From: CAYYAQ01 sp964469555
GTDB lineage: Bacteria; Planctomycetota; UBA1135; UBA2386
Length of the DNA: 14,120 nt
Reading direction: 5' to 3'
Assembly: GCA_964469555.1 (NCBI GenBank)
Contig: CAYYAQ010000134.1
Coordinates: 1-14,120 of the forward strand
The translations under genes were made by a program, and so were the position numbers. Below, piece by piece: positions 1 to 5,996 of the stretch. Position 1 is the stretch's first letter. Each line of letters starts with the position of its first letter. The notes under the pieces are model-generated. The model did not search any database, was not told the origin of the DNA, and was given only the letters and a program-made list of their open reading frames with translations.

Positions 1-350
1 CTCTCCATCCCACCGGCGACGGCGCAGGTGAGATCGCCGGCCTTGATCGCCTGGGCCGCGAGCATCACGGCCTTCAGGCCGCTGCCGCAGACCTTGTTGA
101 TGGTGAAGGCCCCGACGGCGTCCGGGATGCCGGCGCCGCGCAGCGCCTGGCGGGCTGGGTTCTGGCCGAGCCCGGCGGGCAGGACGCAGCCCATCAGCAC
201 CTCCTCGACCTGGTCCGGGGCGATGCCGGCGCGGGAAACGGCCTCCGCGACGGCGAGAGCGCCCAGTTCCGTGGCCTTCAGCGTGGCGAGGGAACCTTGG
301 AATTTGCCGATCGGTGTACGGCAAGCCGAAACGATGACGGGTCGACCCAT
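1..350 (-). CDS. Thiolase (acetyl-CoA acetyltransferase family), N-terminal part, cut by window edge
   Basis: The first 116 codons of a thiolase read from an ATG at 350 to the left edge. Seen directly: the opening M-G-R-P-V-I-V-S-A-C-R-T-P-I-G-K-F, typical of the family, then G-L-G-Q-N-P-A-R-Q-A at about residues 60-69, and N-K-V-C-G-S-G-L-K-A at 85-94. The cysteine at residue 88 is the acyl-accepting nucleophile of thiolases, and the segment ends in the conserved A-G-G-M-E-S. The family condenses two acyl-CoA molecules or cleaves 3-ketoacyl-CoA in the cytoplasm. Whether this copy works in fatty acid breakdown, ketone or polyhydroxyalkanoate metabolism cannot be told, because the C-terminal catalytic His and Cys lie outside the window. 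No Shine-Dalgarno sequence is visible; a weak TACCAA lies 5 bases before the ATG. It is divergent from the ZIP gene. Confidence 0.95.
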   Translation of the reverse strand, partial: MGRPVIVSACRTPIGKFQGSLATLKATELGALAVAEAVSRAGIAPDQVEEVLMGCVLPAGLGQNPARQALRGAGIPDAVGAFTINKVCGSGLKAVMLAAQAIKAGDLTCAVAGGME

Positions 351-378
351 GACTCTTGGTAGCGGGGTTGGGGAGGGA

Positions 379-395
379 CCTGTCGGGGGGACAGG
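379..395. repeat. Small perfect inverted repeat between thiolase and ZIP genes
   Basis: CCTGTC and GACAGG form a 6-bp perfect stem around a five-base loop. It lies 28 bases upstream of the thiolase start in the divergent intergenic region (351-558). It could be a regulator site or chance; it has no T-run, so it is not a convincing terminator. Nothing else is recognised in this intergenic stretch apart from the ZIP promoter element. Confidence 0.3.
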
Positions 396-542
396 CGCTC
401 ACCAGTTGCGGTCGCGACAGGGGAACGAATGGTAGACACGACGGACCCGGAATCAATTCTCCGCGGGCCACCAAATTGCACCGGAATGCCCGTCGCGACA
501 CCGCCCCCCACCATCTCACTTGCGTCGCCCAGGGGAAGAGCC

Positions 543-548
543 TAGGTT
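543..548 (+). promoter_or_regulatory. TAGGTT, -10-like element of the ZIP gene
   Basis: TAGGTT ends 10 bases before the ATG at 559, and no Shine-Dalgarno sequence lies between. A transcript starting about 7 bases downstream would begin almost at the start codon. No clear -35 box is seen. Confidence 0.4.
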
Positions 549-558
549 CCCCCGCCGA

Positions 559-1299
559 ATGACCACCCTGGTGATCGCGCTGCTCGCCGCCGGATTCGGC
601 GGGGTCTTTCTCGCGCCCGTGCTGGCAGGGCGTCCGGGGCTCCGTGCCCACTGCACATCCTTCGCGGCAGGGATCCTCCTGGCCGTCATCCTGGCCCACG
701 TAATCCCGGAGACCCTGGACGCGGACCACACGTACGGTGGCGCGATCATCCTCGTGGGTTTCGTCGCGATGATGTTCCTCCAGCAGAAGGTGCTGAAGGC
801 CGACCCGTGCTGCGGCCACGAACACGCCAAGCACGCGGGGCTGCCGAGCTACCTGGCGCTGGTGGCGTGCTCGATCAACGACGGGATGATCCTGAGCAGC
901 ATTCCCGGTCCCGAAGACGGATTGTTCTGGGCGATGTTTGGGCACAAGCTCACTGCGTGTTTCGCGCTGGTCCTCCTGCTCCGCGAGACGAGCGCCGGAC
1001 TGAGCACGGCGATGCGCAACCTCTACATGATCCTCTTTGTCTCGATCACGCCCGCGGTGATCCTGCTCGCGGACCAGCTCAACTTCCTGAAGGACTACAT
1101 CCCCTACGTCGTCGGGCTCGGCGCCGGTTCACTCCTCTACGTGGTCTGCGGCGGCATGATCCCGCGGGTCGAACACTCCGCGCAGGAAGGCCGCAAGTGG
1201 GTGCTCGCCGCGTTCCTCCTCGGCGCCGCCACCATGATCACGGTCCAGCTCCTCGCCCCCCACGATCACGGCGCGCTCGCCGGCCACTCTCACAAGTAG
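559..1299 (+). CDS. ZIP-family metal (zinc/iron) permease
   Basis: A 246-residue polytopic membrane protein with about seven hydrophobic segments. Family signatures are H-V-I-P-E (residues 47-51, the H-x-x-P-E motif of an early helix), S-I-N-D-G (105-109), a single G-H-K (128-130), and G-G-M-I-P-R-V-E-H (198-206). A Cys/His-rich loop (C84, C85, H87, H89, H92) and a His-rich C-terminus (H235, H237, H243, H245) could collect metal. ZIP proteins move divalent metals into the cytoplasm. In ordinary members two adjacent helices carry H-N-x-x-D/E and H-x-x-x-E metal-site motifs. Here the first has Cys104-Ser105 in place of His-Asn, and the second keeps His129 but has Ala133 where Glu is expected. 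Metal choice or transport may therefore differ. The ATG at 559 is preferred over an upstream in-frame TTG at 520 because of the promoter element and because a hydrophobic helix then begins at once. Convergent with the DsbD gene, 16 bases apart. Confidence 0.85.
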   Translation: MTTLVIALLAAGFGGVFLAPVLAGRPGLRAHCTSFAAGILLAVILAHVIPETLDADHTYGGAIILVGFVAMMFLQQKVLKADPCCGHEHAKHAGLPSYLALVACSINDGMILSSIPGPEDGLFWAMFGHKLTACFALVLLLRETSAGLSTAMRNLYMILFVSITPAVILLADQLNFLKDYIPYVVGLGAGSLLYVVCGGMIPRVEHSAQEGRKWVLAAFLLGAATMITVQLLAPHDHGALAGHSHK

Positions 1300-1315
1300 A
1301 GAGCCCTCGAGAGTT

Positions 1316-4246
1316 CTAGCCGCCCGTCTTCGCGAGGGCACGCTTGAAGAACTTCTTGAAGGCCTCGACCCCTCCGTAGGAGCCGTCGAACTTCTTGGCC
1401 TTGGGCTTCGTCAAGTCGTTCGGATCGAGGATCACGTACTGGGGCAGGCCGATGTTGCCTTTGCCCAGGTACTCCGTTCGCACCTCCTGGATGCGCTTGT
1501 CGAACTTGTAGTTCGGGTGCCTCGAGTTGAGGTCCGTGTGTAGACGGGCTTCGACGAATCCCGGCTCCAGAATGTCTTGGGTCTTGGGGAACACACCTTG
1601 CTCCACCATGCGGCAATTTACTCAAAGGAGCCCAGTGAAGTTCACGAGTAACAACTTCTCGGAGGTCTTGGCGACCTGGATCGCGCGGTCGAAGTCATCC
1701 GTGATGATCGTGTGCTTCTTGATGGTCTTGGTTTCCTCACCACCCCGAGTCCCACCCTTCGACTCCGCCGGCGCACTATGGCTCGGACTGGCATCGGAAT
1801 ACGGCGGGTTGAAGGCGTTCATCACCTCGTTGTCGAGCGGGTAACCCGACGCGCCCAGCGCGAAGTAGCCCGCGAGGCCTATGACCACGCTTCCGGTAAC
1901 CAACCTCCCGCCACCGATCTCCCCAGTCTCGCCCGTCAGCTTGATCAACCCGAGGAGGTAGATACCCGCGACCAGGAACAGTCCCGCCCAGATCGTGAGG
2001 AACACTTCCTTCGGGAGTATCAGCCAGTTCCAGGCCAGCTCCGTGTTCGAGAAGAACTTCAACGCCGCCGCGAGTTCGATGAACCCGAACAGGATCTTCG
2101 CCGAGTTCATCCAACCACCGCTCTTCGGGAGCTTGCCGGGAACGAGCGACAGCACGACGAATGGCAACGCCATCGTCAGCCCGAACACTCCCATGCCCAG
2201 AAGCAATCGCCCCGCGCCTTCGGTGTGGGAACCGGCGGCCAGCATCGCCCCGAGGAATGGGGCCGTGCACGCAAACGACGTGATACACAGCGTCACGCCC
2301 ATCAGGAAGACGCCCATGGCCGCACCGAACATCGAGCTGCTACCCGACGCTCTTTGCTGGGCCTTCGTCGCCTGATTCATCAGGAACTGCGGCGGCTTCA
2401 GTTCGACCAGACCGAACAGGGACATGGCGAAGAAGACGAATGCGACGCCGATCACCAGATTGAGCCACGGGTCCGCGGCGATCTTGCCCATCCACGGACC
2501 GAGCAGACCACCGAGGATCAGGTACGAGACCACGATGCCGCCGCCGTAAACGAGCGCCAACGCGACCGGTCGACCACCCTTCATCTCCGACTGCTTGGAG
2601 AAGAACGAGACCGTCAGCGGAATCATCGGATACGTGCACGGCATCATCAGCGCAAACAACCCGGCACCCACCGCGAGGAGGAGGTACCGGAACAGCGACA
2701 TCTGGTTCAGGTCTGCCGGCGCCTCGTCTTCTTCGGGGTCCGCTGCCTTTTCGTCGCCACCGGACTTGGGCTCGGTCCGAAACTGGACCGCCGCGAACAT
2801 CGGCCGCACCGCACCGGCTTCGACGGTCAACACCGTGCCCATCGACGTCTTGACAGGATCGTCGCACGTCGCGTCGTCGCACGCCATGTAGCCGACATCG
2901 ACGACGATCTTGACATCCCCGGGCTTCGCGTCCGCGGGAACCTGCACCCTCTGGCGCATGACCCAGTCGCCTTCGAGGAAGTGGTAGGTATCCCCCACGA
3001 TGTCGTGGAGATCCCCGGGAGGGACCTCTGCGTCACCGACGAGAGAGAGCCTCCCCTTGGCGACGCGCATCGTGGTGGGTTCGCCGGTCTCGGGATCCTG
3101 CTTCGACCCGTAGTTGTGCCACCCCGACTCCATTTGCACGCGGACTTCGACAGTCACCACCTCGCCGGCCCGCGCCGTCTTCGGCACGAGCACGACCTCC
3201 ATCGCCTGGTGGTTGCCCATGTGAAGGGTCGGCAGCGGCTTGTCCTGCTTCTTTGGCGGCCCCGTCGACTTGTCCGGTTCCTTCGCCTTGTCCGTGCGCA
3301 CCGCCCCCGCCTCGACGACGAGCTTGGCGCCGATCGACGTCCTCACCGGTTCGTCGCACTGGCTGTCGTTGCAGGCGGTGTAGGAGATCTTTACGGCCAC
3401 CTTGTACTCACCGGGCTTGGTCCCCAGAGGCACCTTGACCGTCTGGTGCATCACCCACGAGTCCTCGAGGAAGTAGTAGGTGTCCCCGACGATCTCGTGC
3501 GGACTTCCAGGCGGAACCACCGCGCTTCCGACCGACTCGAGATTGGTGTTCGCGACCTTCATGGTCACGGGTTCACCGAACTCCGGATTCTGCTTCGACC
3601 CGTAGTTGTGCCAGCCCACGCCCATCGCGACGCGCACCGAGACCTTCACCGTCTCACCGGGCTTCGCGGTCTTCGGGGTGAGCACGACCTCCATCGTCTG
3701 GTGGTTGCCCTCGTGGACCATCGGGAGTTTCAACACGGTCAGGTTCGCCGTGGTCTTCTGCGTGTACTCCGGATCACACATCTCCGGCGTGCACGACATG
3801 TACTTCAGTCCACCGTTCATCGTCAGCACGCCGGGCTTCGTGTCCGCCTTGACGACGAAGGTCTGCTTGAACGTGGTCTTCCCCTCGATCCAGTGGCTCT
3901 GCAGGTCAGGGATGTCTGGATCGACGTGCAGATTGCCGTCGGGGACCTTCAGCTTGCCGCTCGGATGCAGACTCTCACGCGACGCCTCGCCAACAACGAG
4001 ATTCGGGACCGTGCCGACGTCTTCCTTCGCGCCGTAGACGTGGTAGCCATCGGCGACCTGGCCGTCGATGACGAGGGTGACGGTGTCGCCGGGCATCGCC
4101 TTCGCCGGTTCGAAGCGGACCTTGACGGTCATCCGAGCCTGGTCGTCGTTGCCCTGAAGGCCTCTATCCGCCAGCACGACCGGGGTCAGGACCCCTGCCG
4201 GCAAGCAAACGACAAGCAACGCGCGCAGTATGCGGGGGTGATTCAT
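1316..4246 (-). CDS. dsbD: DsbD-family thiol:disulfide interchange protein, probable selenoprotein (in-frame UGA read as Sec)
   Basis: 976 codons including an internal TGA. DsbD proteins carry electrons from cytoplasmic thioredoxin across the inner membrane to periplasmic partners. Order: signal peptide (about 1-26); three tandem DsbD N-terminal domains (about 39-173, 182-316, 346-481), each with a late Cys pair (C152/C157, C292/C297, C456/C461); an acidic linker; a CcdA/DsbD membrane domain (about 518-800) with M-P-C-T-Y-P (C537) and F-A-C-T-A-P-F-L-G (C660); and a C-terminal periplasmic thioredoxin domain (about 846-976). That last domain reads V-N-F-T-G-L-L-[TGA]-V-N-C-R, with TGA as codon 875 and Cys878 as the partner of a UxxC pair. 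It continues without a stop to a TAG at 1316-1318 and includes the expected cis-proline region G-L-P-Q-Y-V-I-L-D. The ATG at 4246 is chosen because a signal peptide follows directly and a TATGAT box sits 10 bases upstream; an upstream ATG at 4261 overlaps that box. The alternative is a recent Cys-to-stop mutation. Confidence 0.85.
1585..1608 (-). promoter_or_regulatory. Candidate bacterial SECIS hairpin inside the DsbD coding sequence
   Basis: Counting from the first base after UGA, bases 14-37 of the mRNA fold by hand as UGG, a bulged U (base 17), GGAGCA, loop AGGUG (bases 24-28), UGUUCC, CCA. That is nine pairs, one of them G-U, with a single bulge. Bacterial SECIS elements lie just downstream of the Sec UGA, and in E. 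coli formate dehydrogenase mRNA a bulged U and a GGU-containing apical loop contact SelB. The same features occur here at a comparable distance. The fold is a manual reading, not an energy calculation. Confidence 0.6.
1622..1624 (-). other. In-frame UGA, predicted selenocysteine codon (residue 875)
   Basis: The minus-strand TGA replaces the first Cys of the thioredoxin C-x-x-C motif: F-T-G-L-L precedes it and V-N-C-R follows. The frame before and after is the same, so this is not a frameshift. One base change from TGC or TGT would also give TGA, so a nonsense mutation or sequencing error remains possible. Confidence 0.7.
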
Positions 4247-4256
4247 GGCGGCGGGA

Positions 4257-4262
4257 ATCATA
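4257..4262 (-). promoter_or_regulatory. TATGAT, -10 element of the DsbD gene
   Basis: Read on the minus strand, TATGAT is one base from the sigma-70 consensus and ends 10 bases before the ATG at 4246. There is no Shine-Dalgarno sequence. This supports a near-leaderless start at 4246 and argues against the ATG at 4261, which lies inside the box. Confidence 0.45.
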
Positions 4263-4396
4263 CGGGCACTTTCGAGCCCGGGTTCATGGTTTCCGAACGG
4301 GTCACGGGCGCGACCAACACCGCAGTTGACAACCCCACCCCCTGAGAACATCCAAGAAAGTCGCGGCCAGAACCATCACCCCGAAGGCGCCGACCG

Positions 4397-4528
4397 CTAC
4401 TTCACGAGGTCGACCCGAAGCGGCTGGCTGAACGCCATCCCGAGGCCATTTGCGGCGGGGTCAACCACTCCCCACTGCAGAACGTGCGGCTGCCCAGCAA
4501 CTTGACATCGTTGGGAAGTCCGCTTCGC
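4397..4528 (-). pseudogene. Possible C-terminal remnant of a secreted protein
   Basis: A 43-codon open stretch on the minus strand without its own start codon. It reads A-G-Q-P-H-V-L-Q-W-G-V-V-D-P-A-A-N-G-L-G followed by M-A-F-S-Q-P-L-R-V-D-L-V-K and a TAG. The composition, with a Q-W-x-V-x-D-P-x-A-N-x-L-G-x-A-F-S pattern near the C-terminus, resembles the last beta-strands of secreted proteins I associate with planctomycetes; this is recollection of a pattern, not a search. An in-frame TAG at 4529-4531 closes the frame upstream, and no upstream part was recovered in another frame. It may be the tail of a decayed gene that once lay between the sigma-like gene and the DsbD gene. Confidence 0.3.
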
Positions 4529-4562
4529 CTACTCGCCCCCAGCCTGACCGCAGGCCTCTCAC

Positions 4563-4751
4563 TCACCGGCTTCTCTCTGTTGCTCCCCGTAGTTCTTCTG
4601 TACCGCGCCTGGCGGAGACGGCGTCGGGCGGTCCCCGCGAGCGGCTCGACCGCTTGATCACGCCCTGCCATCGAATCGCGACCGCTGCCGCGGGAAGTTC
4701 CTCGTCTCCGCCCTTCGTTCTCTTCCGCCTGCCTTCACTGCTCTTCGCCAT
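4563..4751 (-). CDS. Short basic ORF, hypothetical (62 aa)
   Basis: It starts at an ATG with a strong Shine-Dalgarno sequence, AAAGGAG at 4758-4764, spaced 6 bases. The product is rich in Arg, Lys, Ser and Glu, opens M-A-K-S-S-E-G-R-R-K-R-T-K-G-G, and has no membrane segment, cysteine or recognisable domain. The first 30 residues look more protein-like than the rest, so the ORF could be the decayed start of a longer gene. Part of its ribosome binding site lies in the arm of the hairpin at 4761-4788. It follows the sigma-like gene on the same strand, 90 bases after that stop. I do not recognise it; it may be spurious. Confidence 0.3.
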   Translation of the reverse strand: MAKSSEGRRKRTKGGDEELPAAAVAIRWQGVIKRSSRSRGPPDAVSARRGTEELRGATERSR

Positions 4752-4760
4752 CGTCCACTC

Positions 4761-4788
4761 CTTTGGGTGTTGCTTGCCACACCCAAAG
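4761..4788 (-). terminator. Strong hairpin downstream of the sigma-like gene (terminator or RBS-masking structure)
   Basis: CTTTGGGTGT and ACACCCAAAG form a perfect 10-bp stem around an eight-base loop. It starts 53 bases after the minus-strand stop at 4842, a suitable place for transcription to end. No T-run follows on either strand, so a classic intrinsic terminator is not shown. The last four bases of the minus-strand arm (AAAG) are also the start of the AAAGGAG ribosome binding site of the next ORF, so the stem could instead control that ORF. Confidence 0.45.
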
Positions 4789-4841
4789 AACTGCTGGCGA
4801 GAGTCGAACCCCGGAGATTTGCGAAGAAACCCTCGCGGCTG

Positions 4842-5495
4842 CTAACTGACGCGAGAGAGCTCGAGGAGGGCTGGCCCCAACTCTTCGATCAGGCGGGTCG
4901 GCCGCGTCACGGGTCGGCCCGTGAGGTGTTCGCCGATCGCTCTGCCCAGGCGCGCCTTCTTGTCGGGCGTCATCGCATCGACGTCGTGGTGACCGAGGAT
5001 CTTGTCCAGGTCGTCGCGGATCGCGAGCATGTCGCCAGGGCCGTTCTCGGAGGACGGTCCGATCATCGAATCCATCTTCTCTGGCTCGGGCGACAGACGC
5101 GTCTCACGCCGCTTCTTCCGCATGTCGAACAAAACGTTCTGGCTCGTGCGCCGCATCCAGCCGCAAAACGTCGTCGAGCAGCACGAACGGATCTCCTTCT
5201 GCAACGCCCGCACCACTGCTTCCTGCGACGCGTCCTCCGCCTCCTCAGGACTCGCCGCGAACGCGCGACGGAGATAGGTGAGGACCTTCCCGTGCACGAC
5301 GCCGTCGGCGAGCAACTCCGACGCGGGCACTGCGCGGGCTCCGATCGTGTCGGCGGCATCGTGACCACAAACTCGCTTCGCGTGTTCGCCGATCGGCGCG
5401 AACCGCTGTGGAACGATCCGCTGTGCGATCGCCGGGGCCACGACGGCCGAGGCGATCAGGGAAGAAATCAGTGCTCGCTTCGTGATCTTGCTCAT
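4842..5495 (-). CDS. Protein with signal peptide and sigma-70 region 2-like domain
   Basis: A 217-residue protein starting at an ATG with GGAGG (5503-5507) spaced 7 bases, so the start is well supported. The N-terminus is a textbook signal peptide: basic M-S-K-I-T-K-R, hydrophobic A-L-I-S-S-L-I-A-S-A-V-V, then A-I-A (22-24) before Gln25. Residues about 72-133 read like region 2 of ECF sigma factors: A-E-D-A-S-Q-E-A-V-V-R-A-L (86-98) and F-C-G-W-M-R-R-T-S-Q-N-V-L-F-D-M-R-K-K-R-R (110-130), matching the usual F-x-x-W-L-x-x-I-A-x-N-x-x-x-D-x-x-R-x-x-x-R pattern. No region 4 (promoter -35 binding) is seen; the last 45 residues are helical and unassigned. A sigma factor should act in the cytoplasm, so either this domain has a different role outside it or the N-terminus acts as a membrane anchor. 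The function is not known to me. Confidence 0.75.
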   Translation of the reverse strand: MSKITKRALISSLIASAVVAPAIAQRIVPQRFAPIGEHAKRVCGHDAADTIGARAVPASELLADGVVHGKVLTYLRRAFAASPEEAEDASQEAVVRALQKEIRSCCSTTFCGWMRRTSQNVLFDMRKKRRETRLSPEPEKMDSMIGPSSENGPGDMLAIRDDLDKILGHHDVDAMTPDKKARLGRAIGEHLTGRPVTRPTRLIEELGPALLELSRVS

Positions 5496-5722
5496 GAGTG
5501 CGCCTCCGGGGGATGGATGTGGGGCAACGGGCGTGCCCTTCCAAGAAACCGTGCTTTCGGCCAGGAAACCTCACAACTACGGGGACATGACGCAACCGTC
5601 CCCCGGAGTCGCGAACCTCGCTGCTGCCGTCGTGGCGCGACGCCTCGACATCCGGCTGTCAGTTCGGCAGGTCCTCGTCCTTCTCGCGCAGCAAGCGCTC
5701 GTTGTGATTCGACGCGGCGAGG

Positions 5723-5728
5723 TAAACT
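5723..5728 (+). promoter_or_regulatory. TAAACT, -10-like element before the 63-residue ORF
   Basis: TAAACT ends 6 bases before the GTG at 5735, and its TAA is also the in-frame stop that closes the frame upstream. It matches the TAnnnT pattern seen before other starts in this window. The intergenic stretch 5496-5722 shows nothing else that I can support. Confidence 0.4.
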
Positions 5729-5734
5729 TCCGGA

Positions 5735-5926
5735 GTGACCGGGCTAGAAGAAGAGATCATTCCCACCGTGATTCCCGAGCGCGGCGGGCGCTCGCGCGAG
5801 ATGAAGCGCGACCAGAGCGCATTCGACTACATGGATCGCGCCCTCACGCCGCCAGAAGGGAAGGACGGCGACCGCTTCGAGACCTTCGCGGTTCCAGTGA
5901 CGGACGCGGTGCGGAAAAAGGCGTAG
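5735..5926 (+). CDS. Hypothetical protein (63 aa)
   Basis: It starts at GTG; the frame is closed upstream by TAA at 5723-5725, so GTG 5735 is the earliest likely start. Codon use resembles the neighbouring genes, with mostly G or C in third position, which argues for a real gene. The product is soluble and charged, opens with acidic residues, has an R-G-G-R-S-R-E-M-K-R-D stretch, then S-A-F-D-Y-M-D-R-A-L and a C-terminal V-R-K-K-A. It has no signal peptide, cysteine or membrane segment. The I-I-P-T-V-I beginning recalls the N-terminus of ClpP, but the rest does not fit and the length is far too short, so I make no functional call. The EF-hand gene begins 70 bases downstream with its own -10-like element. 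Confidence 0.5.
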   Translation: MTGLEEEIIPTVIPERGGRSREMKRDQSAFDYMDRALTPPEGKDGDRFETFAVPVTDAVRKKA

Positions 5927-5983
5927 AGAGTCACCCCTCGAAAGGTTCCACCCCGTACCACCCACAGAGTGGGACGTTTCGCC

Positions 5984-5989
5984 TACACT
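5984..5989 (+). promoter_or_regulatory. TACACT, -10-like element of the EF-hand gene
   Basis: TACACT ends 7 bases before the ATG at 5997, and no Shine-Dalgarno sequence is present. A small stem CCCAC/GTGGG (5961-5973) lies just upstream and might end the preceding transcript or serve as an operator. Confidence 0.4.
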
Positions 5990-5996
5990 CCCGATC

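Noticed and set aside
1299..1318. Imperfect hairpin around CTCGAG between the ZIP and DsbD stops as a shared terminator
   Set aside because: The stem has a mismatch and no T-run, and much of it is a short palindrome. Too weak to annotate.
1290..1625. A separate thioredoxin-like gene starting at ATG 1609 (or the other overlapping minus-strand frame)
   Set aside because: The segment is in the same frame as the upstream DsbD ORF and lacks the first strands of a thioredoxin fold and the first active-site residue. It is better read as the DsbD C-terminus after a Sec UGA.
1712..4345. 877-codon open frame on the plus strand opposite DsbD
   Set aside because: Arg/His/Asp-rich low-complexity translation with no domains. 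It is a shadow of the GC-rich DsbD gene, which has clear motifs.
4800..4845. tRNA-like sequence (T-arm-like GGTTCGACTC on the minus strand)
   Set aside because: The flanking bases do not form the T stem, and no acceptor, D or anticodon arms could be matched. Only a chance resemblance or tiny remnant.
5659..5760. 33-codon minus-strand ORF reading protein-like (V-Y-L-A-A-S-N-H-N-E-R-L-L-R-E-K-D-E-D-L-P-N)
   Set aside because: It overlaps the promoter and start of the 63-residue plus-strand ORF, has no recognised family, and has only a weak ribosome binding site. I could not support both.
5735..5770. ClpP-like beginning (I-I-P-T-V-I) of the 63-residue ORF
   Set aside because: Only six residues match the ClpP N-terminus; none of the ClpP catalytic regions follow.
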